Shown: positions 1 to 11,090 of the stretch, in pieces
Layout: each line of letters opens with the position of its first letter
How positions within the stretch are numbered: position 1 is the stretch's first letter
Source: Nautilus pompilius
Taxonomy: Eukaryota; Mollusca; Cephalopoda; Nautilida; Nautilidae
Direction of reading: 5' to 3'
Assembly (NCBI GenBank): GCA_018389105.1
Contig: JACATO010000991.1
Coordinates: forward strand, 271,501-335,500
Length of the DNA stretch: 64,000 nucleotides
Notes under the pieces: model-generated
The model's input: the letters and a program-made list of their open reading frames with translations, nothing else
What the model was told of the DNA's origin: nothing
Databases searched by the model: none
Translations under genes and position numbers: made by a program

Positions 1-1659
1 GATTGGTTCACGCGGATAACGGTATATACGCAGGCAGGTGCTTCGGGCTACAGACTTTGGACTTTGGTTTTAAGATCCCCCCATTTCTTCATCTCCCGTT
101 CAAGCTATGTCTTTTTTTCTTTTCTGTTATTTTCATAAAATAAACCAATTTATTACATCCACCATACATTGGGATTTATGTTTTATTCCTTAATGCAACT
201 CCAAATCTAAAATCCCAACCTTTGTCTAGTTTTACTTGTTGCAGTCCTTCGCTCAAGTTAGCACGAGCCTTCGTCTTCTCTACTTTCTTTCCTTTTGTTA
301 GGTTTGAAACTTTGTTCTATGCATAATTCCTGTCCAAGATCGATGCGCAAGGCAGCGAATTGTCGTAATTTTGTGATTAATTCTAGAAGGATTTGACTTT
401 TATTCTGTTTTTTTTGCCAAGCACTGATGTTATTTTAGCGTTTGAAACAACAAAAAATAAATGATAAAGACCATCAACAGTGTCCTTGCCCAAGGTATAG
501 ATACGTAGAAGTGATATAGATACAATGCTCTTAAAAACATGACGACTATATGTAGATATAACAGAGCAGCTAAACTCGCACTGCCAGCTATGAAAGACAC
601 TGATCGACGAATCACAAGTAACGCCAGCTGTTAAAGAATAACAAACACGTAATAAAGAAAAACGTCTTCATCACCCTGTTGTTAACAGTTACTATTAATG
701 TGCCCTCCGAGCCTTTTGCACTGACCTACCCCTTTCCTCCGCGCCCGGTTGTGTTCCGAGTGCCGGTACATTAAAGTTTGCTGATACTGGGAGGAGTAAC
801 AACAATATTAATCAATCCTTTGTATGTCATTATCTGAACATTTTTTTGCATTTTACTGCATATTTTTCTAATTTTTCCTTATTTGTTTTGCGCAGTGTCA
901 GAGATCACCGACTTCTTGATGGGCCACAGTCCCTATTTTCCCAATTATGTTTATTCAAAGCACCATCCGCTTCTTTACCTTTGTAAATACTCTTTCATCA
1001 AGAAAATTTTACTCTAAGATGTTAATCGCAGACTTAATTATACTCTTAATGTCATGAAAGTTTAAATAATTCTTCCCATTAATGCACAACTTAAGCAAAT
1101 AATCAAAATTTCAATTTCGAAATTTTGTTCCAAAATAAAAAGTCACTTTAAAATACGCATATATTTATTTAATCGAAATCGTCAATTTCTGTTTTGTATC
1201 TTTTATCCTCAAGAAAAGTGTCAATACAGGTTAAAAGTTTAGAAGCAAACCCATTTTGGAAAAATGAAAAAAAATAATTTGACACATATAAAATAATACA
1301 TAATTCAGAACGAAAATCAAACACATGATGCATTCACATTCAAACACGGCCTTTCATGATAAAAGTTACCCTTTTCGTCCCAAAACAATAAGACTTCTGA
1401 AGTGGCCTGGAATTAGCCAGATTTAAATTTAAGACAAATGGTATTACCTGACTAGATAACAGATGAACCATTTATTTATCGCCATATGTTTTGTCAGTGC
1501 ATAAGCTGCACCAGTAGCCTGTCAGGAACATCAAGGGAGTCACAGCTGAAATAAGCGTCCTTATAGATATTCTTTGGGGTCAGGATGGCAAAAAAGAAAG
1601 CAAGTTAATTTGGGAACACGTGCTAATGTAGGTGTAATTGAAAGAGAACCTGCAAAGAC
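1..1659. other. AT-rich non-coding stretch, nothing recognised
   Basis: Low-complexity-leaning AT-rich DNA with frequent stops in all frames. The only open frame of note is 61 codons on the minus strand near 430-615; it is hydrophobic and resembles no family I know. No RNA gene, repeat array or transposase motif was seen. Confidence 0.6.
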
Positions 1660-2300
1660 AGCGTATTTAGCAAAGGTGTTTATCATGCACTACAAAGGAA
1701 AGAGACTACTTAGTCCAAAAATGGATTTAAAAAAAAGAGTAGGATAAGGGAGAAACATCTAAGGTGGAGAGCTAATACATACTATTGTTGAACAAGCGGA
1801 ACAGATTAGTTAAAGCCTCCGATAATACAGAAGAGATTAATGTCATTAGAAGAAAGCCAGAGTGTCTCTTACTACAGTAAAAAGGTTCCTTACATTTGCT
1901 GGGCTACATAATTTTTAGCTGTGACGTAATCACTAGTTAGGGTTGCAAATAAAGCAAAATGGTTCATTTAGGCGAAATTAATCAAAATCTTGACTGCTGG
2001 GGACAGAAGGAAAGCCTTTATTTAGACGATAAGTAGAAGACAAAGAACAACAATGACGGGTTTTTTAAAACATCGAATGGCCAGCTCAATCCTCTCAGAT
2101 ATGTCTCCTATTGAACTTGTCAGAGAAGGGAGTAAATGATGCCGAAAAATACAATACAGTTATAGTTGTTATGCCTTAGTAACTCTTGAAATTCAGTTAC
2201 AGCAAACTATTTTGATAAATCATTTGCCAGAATGCGACAGAATCTATAAAGCTGCTGTAATGGCAAAAGTTGGTTATTATGATGAGAGCCATGTTTGAAT
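1660..2300 (+). mobile_element. Tc1-like transposon relic, internally deleted
   Basis: Decayed DNA transposon of the Tc1/mariner superfamily. At 1862-1915 the frame reads VSLTTVKRFLTFAGLHN, which fits the end of the paired helix-turn-helix DNA-binding domain of Tc1 transposases (the usual form is S-x-x-T-V-x-R-x-L-x-x-A-G-L). At 2072-2127, across a one-base frame slip, it reads IEWPAQS and then DMSPIELVRE, the segment with the third acidic residue of the DDE catalytic triad (usual form WPAQSPDxxPIE). About 180 bases separate the two motifs, where a complete element would have several hundred, so the first two catalytic acidic residues are largely missing. Stops interrupt every frame. I found no terminal inverted repeats, so the ends are approximate. 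Confidence 0.6.
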
Positions 2301-2459
2301 TTAGACACATCCTCACCTGTTTATTAATTCATATATCTGTCATATTTAACTAACAAATGTTTATTAAAAACATTTCTTACAACCTTTTATAGTTGCTTCT
2401 TAACGTTTAATCTGTAACACATACATATATATATATAATACATATTTTCAAGTGTTTGT

Positions 2460-2660
2460 TTGTTACCCTTTCATGGCTGAACCACCTTGAGGCCCCAAAT
2501 TTCAGTTGTAGGTACTTCAGAATCTAGACAGGGTTTTCAGCTGCGGTACCTTAGCCAAAAGTCATCTTTCTCCTGCAGGGCCGGGTGCCCCCCAGCCAGT
2601 GTGTATACATACAAATCAGGCACCCGATGGAGTCAGTATTTATGATGTAAAATGTATCTT
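2460..2660. other. GC-richer patch, unassigned
   Basis: Composition is more balanced than the flanks, with runs such as GGGTGCCCCCCAGCC near 2585 and an inverted GGCACCC near 2620. No open frame or known repeat was recognised. It could be part of an old repeat. Confidence 0.3.
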
Positions 2661-2783
2661 TGTTAGTAAAGATGGATTTGACTTAACTATACAGACTTAT
2701 TAGATTCGATGTTTCGTTCGGCGATCTATCCATAGAACGCGCGGAATTTCAACAGAAAAAAATATTTTCGACAAGAAAAATAT

Positions 2784-3272
2784 TTACACCAGATTCAGAT
2801 TTAATGAAGTGTTGTTGTTGTTGTTGTTTTTTGGGGGGGTTTTCCGTAAGGTGAAAATGTACCAAGTCCCATCATGCGGCCTTGCACTCGTGACCCCGCC
2901 GATTTCCCAGTCAATAGTCGAGAAGACGGGGCTGGTGGGCAGCAGACTGTGCTGTGAATAAGGTAAGAACAGAACCGCCGACGAAGTTCGCGTGTTCGGT
3001 CGTTGCGGGAAATCGATCCAGAGCCAGTAGACCGCAGCCACATTTAACTCCGGTAAATAAAAGCTTCCACTAGAAAGGAAAGAAAACAACAATAAAACAA
3101 TCAAACCAAGGATTATGGCGGAGAACAGGGGAGACAAACGGTGGTGTCTGTTGAGCCGCGACAACCAGTGTCCGCTTCCACGCGCCCCCTTTAAAAAAAA
3201 GAAGACATGGAAAAGAGTTGGCTGAAAGAACCAGACAGACTGTTCCCTTCCACTCACCTCCCACGGTGCCAT
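2784..3272 (-). other. Unrecognised 162-codon open frame in a GC-richer patch
   Basis: This is the longest open frame in the window. It starts at an ATG with an in-frame stop three codons upstream and a weak start context. The predicted peptide has a basic, histidine/arginine-rich stretch (about residues 35-48), then a hydrophobic segment (about 49-70, AIILGLIVLLLFSFL) that could be a type II membrane anchor or a signal anchor. An aromatic stretch with YLPELNVAAVYWLWIDFP follows, and the tail is poly-Asn, encoded by a GTT trinucleotide run near 2812-2828. I recognise no family. The same patch is also open in a second minus-strand frame (3070-3309), which argues for stop-poor composition rather than coding. 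It could be a first exon, but no convincing minus-strand splice donor was found. Confidence 0.2.
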
Positions 3273-3309
3273 TAAAAATTAAACATGCGCTCGAGCTAAT
3301 TTTCGTCAA

Positions 3310-4740
3310 CGCACAATTTGTGTCAACCCATAATATTATTCTCAGCCTCTGGAAGCTGCTAGACTTGTCCAGGCGATAGCAACGCCGCCTGTGATTCAGA
3401 ACGTTCGATCACGAACCATCTAGGTTAAGTGGATTTTATCGCAGAGCGCCAGTACTGCTGGAAGACGGATTATTGATATCTTAAGTAAATTTATCTTCCG
3501 CCATTAGCGGTTGTCCAGGAAGCCTTTGTCTTAGTGCCGAGATTGTTCGTGTGTCTGAGTATCGTGATAAACAAAATTGAGATTTAGATGTTCCTACAAA
3601 ATCATTCTCAGGCGAAAGGAGCCAAACACGAACGAGATGGAAAAATCGTTCTGTAGATCTTATAGAAATTATAATCTAATCAATAATACCCACGTATATT
3701 CAGTGTTTTCTTTCTTCTCCCTCCTTCTGTTGCACGACGAGCTTCTTAAAGTATTTCTTTGGGTGCTACCTTTTGAAAGGAAGAGTAATTAAAGAAAGAG
3801 ATCCGTTATGTTATAAGTCGATTGTTTACGATCGTGTTTAGTTGGTTCCTTTTTTAACATTCTTTTCTAAGGTTTTTGCTTACGGGGAAATAAAAGAAAA
3901 GTGCCATTAGATAGGATACAACAGAACCACTTTCCAAGCCGAGACGTGGACGAGAACAGAGAAAAAGTAATTGGCCAAACGATTCTTGGGTTTGCTGGAT
4001 TTTACAGTTTTCAGAATTATTTAGCTCTTTAAACGTCCCCAGCCATTACAGGGCTCGGAAAGGACTTTGTTAAATTAATTTCTAAAGAGGAAAGTATGAT
4101 TTCCTGCCGATAGATTTTGCTCAGTTTGCAGAAAAGGGTTAAGGACTTGTCGCCATGAATACACACAAGAAGTATAGTTTATTTGACTGATCGTACTCCT
4201 TACACACTTGTATAAATTTTAAATTCAGTTTCAAGTTCCTATTAAACAATTATTTAGATTTACCGTATTATATTTATTAATCATTTACTTATTTTATATA
4301 ATATCTGTATTTTTATTGGGTAAATTGTACGCAATAGATTAATGTACTAACTTCGGTTAAACTCCAAAAACCACAACGAAGACAAAATAGGATTTACCTC
4401 ATATTCGTCAGCTCCGATATATTGGCTGCTCAAAATTTGAGCATTAGAATTCACTACAAATAACAATGTCAGAAATATTCATTACTCTAATTTTTTAAAT
4501 TTTGGGGCCAGCCTGGTCCTTTATCTTTTAATTCACGTTATATACAGTGTATCAGAAAAAGTTACCTTATAGCTCTTAGTATCTATAACTAAGGAACCTG
4601 TTTGTGCTCCCCGGCTCATGATACATAAAGATAGGACGATGTTGACAATGAAATTTTCGGAGAAATAATCTCGTATAACTTTCTTTTTCCCGCATGAGAA
4701 ACAAAGCTTCTTTTAATTATATTATATTCATGGGCAGCTG
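3310..4740. other. Non-coding stretch, complex at its 5' end
   Basis: Positions 3330-3560 have balanced composition and no long open frame or recognisable repeat; they could be regulatory. From about 3580 onward the sequence is AT-rich. A 71-codon frame at 3577-3792 resembles nothing known. Confidence 0.4.
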
Positions 4741-4749
4741 ACGATACAG

Positions 4750-5330
4750 ATACTTCCCCAGGTTTCATATCAAAGCCTTGGCTTACCCAGGGAAAGCACT
4801 GAATGCTTTGATTCCTTTTTTTCCCGACCGTAGTCGCATGAGAGGTGCAGTGGCATGCAGGTCCACAAGACTATGGCATCAAGTCGAGGTATCCTTTGTT
4901 GGTACGATCGTAGGCAGTGCGCACAACTCCGACGAACGCCATTTCGCTCTTTCGTTCCACCGTGCTGCCAGATGAAGCTCGTGGAATACCAAATGGCCCG
5001 TCTCCATGCTTGACCATGGACCGAAGACTATGTGGTTGAAGGCTTTTGTTAGGTTTCGGCCTACGACAGGTGTGAGCGTTTCCCTCCAATACACGAATTT
5101 ATGAAATCTAGATTGATTGGAGGAGACGACACGCCACCATTACTCGAGGGTTTGGCCAGACGTGTCTTTCGACCAGACTCTTCGAAACGTCTTATTATTG
5201 TTGGAATGCAAGATGAGTGCATTTGTGGCAAATAATGGCACGTTTTTGTTGTAGTTTCGCTGTTGGTGGACTTCCAGGTTGCTTTCAACCCCAAAGCAGT
5301 GACAGAGTAGAAACATTTCCATAGCAACCT
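4750..5330 (-). mobile_element. Tc1-like transposon relic (catalytic core)
   Basis: On the minus strand, a segment just upstream of 5100 reads WRVVSSNQSRF. This fits the Tc1 motif with the first catalytic aspartate (W-x-x-V-x-x-S-D-E-S-R-F), but with Asn and Gln where Asp and Glu are usual. It is followed, in a neighbouring frame, by CRRPKPNKSLQPHSLRSMV and KHGDGPFGI, matching the conserved R-R-P ... VKHGGGSVMVWG block. Farther on, NKGYLDLMP resembles the xxYxxIL block after it. The order and spacing fit a Tc1 transposase, while the frame slips and lost acidic residues show it is dead. No terminal repeats were recognised. Confidence 0.5.
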
Positions 5331-5405
5331 GAATTAGTGAAGTAATATGTGTATAGGCTTAGATTTTAATTTGTTTACATGATAACGATTCAAAGAAATA
5401 TATTT

Positions 5406-5571
5406 CACCTGTTGAAACAGTATTTTCAAGGTAAAGAAGATTCTCACCTGATGAAACGGTATTTTCAAGGTAAAGAAGATTCTCACCTGATGAAACGGTA
5501 TTTTCAAGGTAAAGAAGATTCTCACCTGATGAAACGGTATTTTCAAGGTAAAGAAGTATTCTCATCGTGAT
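5406..5571. repeat. 39-bp minisatellite, about four units
   Basis: Units begin at 5414, 5453, 5492 and 5531, exactly 39 bases apart, and are almost identical. The core runs GAAACGGTATTTTCAAGG followed by TAAAGAAGATTCTCACCTGAT. The first unit has one variant base (GAAACAG) and the last is cut short, with GTATTCTCATCGTG replacing its end. Because 39 is a multiple of three, open frames of 63-70 codons appear on both strands; these are by-products. Each unit carries CACCTG, an E-box of the Snail/E-protein type. Confidence 0.9.
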
Positions 5572-7039
5572 GAACTGAGTAGCAAACGTTTCTGACGGAC
5601 ATTACTAAGCAAATATGCGAATAATATAAAAACAGACAACAAATAAACAGTGGAAAACTGTGCAAAACATAGAGCAGCATATAAGTCATTTAGAGGATAC
5701 ACTTACTAAGATCAGGTACAAAGGAGAAAGGAATTCCACCAATCAAAGAAGCTATAAGCGAAATACTTATTAATAGCAAATAATAAGCAGCTTAAGTTAC
5801 TGTTACGTGATAAAACATTTATCTTATCTGTAGTTATTTTTGCTAAACAGTTTTACTAGTAATAAATCTGAAAACAGAGTGGGGTCTCATGGCGATGAAG
5901 AACGTGATGAAGGAGGAAACAATTGGTCCTTTAACCGCAAAATGCCATGGAAATTCATGGGAGTACACACGTCACTGGACACGGCAGCGGTGCTCATTTC
6001 CAATAAAGGTGTGATAAAAGGGCTATGGAAGGCACATGCTGTGTGTTACAGGAGTACAACATTTTTATAAGAGGGAAAGGAATAATAATATGACCCTACA
6101 AAGAAGAGTGGGAACCGTAAAAACGATAAAAAGCATAATTTGGTCCAGGTTAATGAAACGATATTGATCATGGAAATGATTTGATCTGACCACGAACCCT
6201 GATGATGGTTTTCCATATTTATCTATTGTTGAATATTACAATATAAATTCTTCTCTGCGGATTTTAAAATTTGTCTTTAATTAAAATTTTGGATAAGAAG
6301 TTAATCATCCTGCACTGGTGTTTATTATTCTGCTGTTTACAAGATCTGCCTCTGTTTTTAAAGAAACAAAGCAAATATCTCATTAGTTGTGCTTATTTTA
6401 GGACCCACTGTATAACTATTTGTCGCTTCCTTTCAAGCTGAGCCAACACAAGAGAAAAACTTATTTAGTTCCTCTTTAATACCTATGAACCAAAAGCCTA
6501 TCATAATGTGGTTAAAAACATTTACTCTCTATCAGTGCTTGTAATGTGTTTCACTCGGATATGATCTAGGTATTTCATTCCTGGAAAATGATGCGAGTGT
6601 AAGTTTCAAATTAATAAATTAATTTTCTCAGACTTATTTGTTGAGAAACATTAAATATTATTCTTTTTAATTTTAACAAGATGGTTGATTTACTTGTTGC
6701 TGGTTTTAAAATCCTCCCGAGAGAGGACACAAAAAGGTTATGGTCGAGACATTGCACTGTTAGATCACAACTTTTGCAGTCAGTCTATTCGTGGCTAGTC
6801 ACGGCGACTCCTGACACTTGAGATGATTCTACGACCTTTCTCAACCTAAAATCGATTGACATCCGGGGTAAAACAGTTTTCTGGCTGTCTTCTGCACTAT
6901 GTGGTTGTTCTTCATCTCTCTGTCATCGCGCTGCACCGCGAGAGTTACCCGGGGAAGCGTTAGCTTTACGAATCGACTTAATGACTAAACATCTCTTAAT
7001 TTTCTAATTTTCATTTTCCAGATTTTTTTCTTTTTTACA
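5572..7039. other. AT-rich non-coding stretch, nothing recognised
   Basis: No long open frame apart from a 76-codon frame at 5840-6070 of no known family. No transposase motifs or arrays. A short GC-richer spot lies at 6720-6960 without recognisable content. Confidence 0.5.
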
Positions 7040-7720
7040 GTAATATCGCCTCCTGTAGAAGTTGAGGAATTAGGCCTCGCGAATGGTTGAGTATATGCAC
7101 TGTAATTTACAGCTTGCATGTCTGCGAGAATTGGTATTTCTAATTTGAAATAAAGGAAAACGCAAAAGGGGGGGGTATAAGTTTTCTTTGTTTACAGCCG
7201 ACACGGTGTTTACCAACTTGACAGTGTGACGGCTTTGTGCAAACCAAGTGATCGTGGAAAGAGATACTCCGCGATGTAGTTTTGTGTCGGAGCACGATGC
7301 ATAATATGCCTGAAGTTTCGGTCATTAACATAACACCAGTTTGAGACGAAGAGCGCTGCAAGCTCGCCAAGAGAGAAGGGGGGAGGATTAATTTTCGGGC
7401 AAACCTGCACTCATGCTTCCGGTGGCTCCACGAAACCAATTCCATTTTCTAACGCTCCCTAAATGTTCCATAACTGGCAACAGTGAGGAGACCCGCCCCA
7501 TCCTGCTCGCCGCGCTGGGCTTTGTGACTAATTGGCATATGTCGACGGTGGTTAGGAGTTTATAAATATATTTGTGACTGTTTGCGCTCTAAACACAGCG
7601 ATTTCAATTTTCAAAGGCTAATTGCCTGGAAATAAACGGCGGCGTGTGCTTAGCAATTCTCCGCGTAATTCGAAATTCATCAACGCCAAAGTAACTGCAG
7701 TTTTTCCTTTATATTTAAGC
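7040..7720. promoter_or_regulatory. Enhancer-like patch (candidate)
   Basis: A stretch of balanced composition within AT-rich flanks. It contains a TCF/LEF-type TTCAAAG at 7610-7616 directly followed by a homeodomain-type CTAATTG at 7618-7624, plus further AATT-containing homeodomain cores around 7530 and 7665. The minus strand has a 101-codon frame (7140-7445), but the encoded peptide is unlike any family I know and a second frame is open too. The regulatory reading is inference from motif clustering only; conservation would decide it. Confidence 0.3.
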
Positions 7721-8455
7721 TTTTTCTTTGTTTTTGTTTTTTAAATCAGCGACAAAATTAATACCAACGGTTTGCAAGAAAACACTGGACAAATTACTTC
7801 TTTCTGTCTATAGACAATTAGGAAAGTCTACTTACACAAAGCAGAGGGTTGGGTGTAAAGTTTGTTTGTTTTATTAGTAGCAGATGGAGTAAATTATAGA
7901 CCACGTATCGGCGATCTTTCCTCATCGCCATTGCTAAGGTTTACTTCCGAGAATATTGAGCGGTGGCGCGAGTTGGTCTCTTATGTTCGAAAGGTTGCTG
8001 ACAGCAGCTCAGGTTGCTTATGTCATCCGAAAATAGAAAGCACTTGCGAAAAAAGTTGGACTGACCTCTGTTGATGGCGAGGGTAAAAGATAATCGATAC
8101 GCAGGTTTATTAGTCAGCTAAATTACTACTAATAAGGTGATGGATGGTAAGTGCTTGAACTGACCCTCTACCTTTCTGTAAATCTTTCCATATTGCATAG
8201 GTTTAGTAGAACGACGACGAATAGTTGACCGCCGATGACGCAGTTCTGCGATAATAATTAAAATTGAAAGTGAGGAAAGTAGGTATTCGCCGATCGTGCC
8301 GGAGGCAGAGGGTTAGCCTATATAATATTGATTTATAGAGGGGTGTTTTTTAGATTATTCCCGGCGAGTAACTAATATCGGATTCGAGGTTACGCCTTAA
8401 ATTTGCATCTTATAAAAATCCTGAGACCGTTTTATAAAACCCGTTTGGCCAGTCA
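7721..8455. other. Non-coding stretch, nothing recognised
   Basis: Mixed composition. A 70-codon frame at 7862-8074 has no recognisable domain. No repeat array or transposase motif was seen. Confidence 0.5.
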
Positions 8456-8845
8456 TTGCTTCCAACGGTGATAGCTCTGGTGGAAAAAGAAAAAAAAGCA
8501 CCTGCTGCCACACGACGTCTGATGCGGAGTAACGGGGCCCCGTCTCTCAAACGGAAACGCTACTTTTGTCTATGGCCACTAGGGGAAGAGGACGGCGAGT
8601 TCCTATGTTTGTTCGGTGCTGATAACCTTTCCTCACCTGCCACTGTCTTTGACCATCAAGCAAGAACCGAGGCTATTGCGCTGGAAGGCAGTGCTGCCCA
8701 ACAGTTTTTCCATATAGCCGCTGAAAAACAAAATGGCCATCAGGAAAGTCGATGTGACAGCTTATTATCGGTGTATGCCAAGCGTCAGATGCTATCTGCG
8801 GATAATCGAGACCCTCAGGCATCGCGTATGAATAATTGCACCTGA
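8456..8845 (+). other. Unrecognised 129-codon open frame
   Basis: The frame opens at a TTG; the first ATG is near 8522, leaving about 108 codons. The peptide has a basic stretch (SLKRKRYFCLW) followed by an acidic one (GEEDGEF) and no domain I recognise. The base composition is higher in GC than the flanks. It could be an exon of an unknown gene or a chance frame; I found neither splice sites nor homologous motifs to support coding. Confidence 0.15.
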
Positions 8846-8849
8846 TTTA

Positions 8850-9660
8850 CATGCCTTCCAGTCAAATACAACAACAACTACTACAAAATCAGCAATTCTG
8901 TTTCTCGAATTGTCCAGGGTACTTCACCTTTCTTGGTCGTAGGGCGAGGAGCAGACAAAGTAGACGAACGTTCACGACGGCAGAGGATTTGGCCGACAAC
9001 TTTCCCATCATTTACATTCTTTTCTGGTGGGACTTTTAGGTATCTGGTTTCTCGAACACTTGGGGACACTTACCACACCCTTAACTTCATGCTATCTTGA
9101 TAATAACTACAAAAATATAGTTACGGTTGAAAAATAATAATTTAAAGAGTCGAACATTTTAGACAATGTTTTCAGGTCAGCTCACTTAATTAAATTTCTG
9201 AAAATGGTGGCAACTTGTTACGGACCAAATAACTCATTTCATCCCACTCGGAGACCGAACTCAACGACTCGTAATAGCATATCTTACGCAGCAGACGACG
9301 ATATGGAAAAAAATTTAAAAAAAAAACAAACTAATGTTATTGTATTTTATTTTTTTGTCATTTATCTACGGTTTCGTTTCCTGCTTTCGCCATTTTGATG
9401 TCGCCACTTCCGGCGAAAGTATTTCTAAAATTCACCTAATGTTAGGAAAAGCGACACAGGATTCATCTAGAGAAGCTTACGATAAGGTAAATATGTATAT
9501 GTATATAGAAATTAATTAAAATAAAAATGGACATTGTCACAAGAATCATAAATCTACCAAAATGGACAGACTCATAAATAATTATTTGTTATGAAAACGA
9601 CGCAATTTATTCTCATAAGTTCATTCATCAGGAAATGTTTAAGTTTTCAAGGTTTCAATA
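8850..9660. other. AT-rich non-coding stretch
   Basis: Only short open frames (up to 67 codons) without recognisable content. Nothing else seen. Confidence 0.5.
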
Positions 9661-9671
9661 AATGTCTGTTG

Positions 9672-9681
9672 GCGCCACCTA
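9672..9681 (-). promoter_or_regulatory. CTCF-core-like motif
   Basis: On the minus strand TAGGTGGCGC matches the CTCF core YAGRKGGCRS exactly. It lies about 40 bases from a perfect 13-bp hairpin. A single motif is weak evidence of binding. Confidence 0.25.
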
Positions 9682-9719
9682 CCGGTAAATATAATATCAA
9701 TTAAGTTACGTTCTTGTAC

Positions 9720-9751
9720 ATAAAACCAAATCAAATCAGATTTGGTTTTAT
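9720..9751. repeat. Perfect 13-bp inverted repeat
   Basis: ATAAAACCAAATC, a six-base spacer AAATCA, and then the exact complement GATTTGGTTTTAT. This is long for a chance hairpin. It could be a decayed MITE end or a structural element. Confidence 0.8.
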
Positions 9752-9799
9752 TAAACGGCCAGACGTTTAGCGAATTATTTGGTGTTAATTGTGTTGCAA

Positions 9800-9880
9800 T
9801 ATTTTTCATTCCGGGCTCTTTGATTTCCTCCCACGTCTAAAGATTTTTATTAAGGGATATCTGAGGTTTGGCATGCAGAA
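9800..9880 (+). repeat. SINE-like 3' fragment
   Basis: Contains TTTCCTCCCACGTCTAA (about 9826-9842) followed by an A/T-rich stretch. The same block occurs as TTTCCTCCCACATCTAA in the copy at 14.65-14.9 kb and in weaker form near 60.15 kb. No tRNA-like head is attached here. Confidence 0.45.
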
Positions 9881-10199
9881 AACCGAAACCGTAGGGTTAG
9901 GGTTTTTTCTCTGGTTGATGTGATTTATGTGTCGAGATCTGCGTCACGCAGATTAATAGAAGTTTGTACTCTTGACAATCTTGCTACAGTATAAATCTAA
10001 TCGTCCGTCATCCATGATCATAACAACTCTATAATATCTTTATATTAAAAATCTCTGTAATCATATATCGGTATTTAGAAAGAAACTGGATTCCAGGGGT
10101 TTTTGGAAAAACGGAAAGGATGTTTGCGTCGAAAATTGTTTGGAAAAATAGACAAAGCTGAATTGAAAATTACCTCCCTAGAAACTTTCTTCTGTTGTT

Positions 10200-10770
10200 A
10201 GTTTAACTGCCTTCTTCGTTTTAGTTTAGGCCAGGGCTGTTAACCACAAACCATAAGATATTCCCCGGCTCGGCAGGGGGCGGGGCGGCGATCGGGGTGT
10301 CTTTCAAAACAAAGGCGGAGCAAACGTTCGGATTGGGTTGGTTCCCCTCAAAGCCAGCAACTGTGCGGTTATGGGAAAAGATATCGTTTTCGTTACCGAG
10401 TGGCCTCACCGGAAGAAGAAAATAAAAAAGGTGGGTGGCGCCCCCACTTATCTTGCTGACGCCATTAATTCGTCTGATTCGTGACCAGGAGGTAAGGAGG
10501 AGGGGATGAAAAGAAGAAACGGCCGAGAAATTCCAACGAGAGTAAATTCTTATTATAGTTGATCCCGGTGTCAACAGAAATTATAAACCGATTTGGGGAA
10601 ACATATAATCAAGGTCCCTTTAATCGACGTCAGGCGGAGGGGCAGAGCCATTAATTCCTTTGATGTGGGTCGCGCCAATAAACACAGTTAATAGCAAATA
10701 AATTATCTTTGGTCTGGATGCGGTGCAGTGTGAAATTACAAATTATTTAAACGTTATTTTCATGGGTTGC
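10200..10770. promoter_or_regulatory. GC-rich enhancer- or promoter-like patch (candidate)
   Basis: The GC content is clearly above the flanks. Visible motifs are a Runx-type AACCACAAA at 10242-10250, a CTCF-core match CAGGGGGCGG at 10274-10283, an Ets-type ACCGGAAG near 10408, a homeodomain-type CCATTAATTCC at 10648-10658 overlapping a TCF/LEF-type CCTTTGATG at 10657-10665, and a CCAATAAA near 10675. A 117-codon minus-strand frame (10221-10574) covers part of it but encodes nothing I recognise. The regulatory reading is inference. Confidence 0.35.
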
Positions 10771-11090
10771 GAACACGAAAAATTAAGCGTACGTGTTGAG
10801 CAGATATCAGATTAAAAGGATATATATATATATAATATACAGCGTTATTGGAAACTGACAAAAATCTGGGTATAAAATGTAAATAACACAACAAAATCAT
10901 ATCTTGTGTGTAAATACAAAATGCGCCACAGTGCAGTCACGTGTCTGATATACAGACTGATTGGTTGTGATGCAGGCACTCAGAAACTGCCAAACCTGCT
11001 GAAGGACTATAAAAGTACAGGAAGTATTATAATTGTAGCGTTTTGAATATTATTGCTTCTGGGAAGGAAATATCAAGTATCACATGACAA

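Noticed and set aside
2843..2967. Plus-strand splice donor AAGGTAAGA near 2960
   Set aside because: All three plus frames contain a stop just upstream, so it would not follow a coding exon.
9892..9906. GTAGGGTTAGGGTTTT, telomere-like
   Set aside because: Only two TTAGGG-type units; no array.
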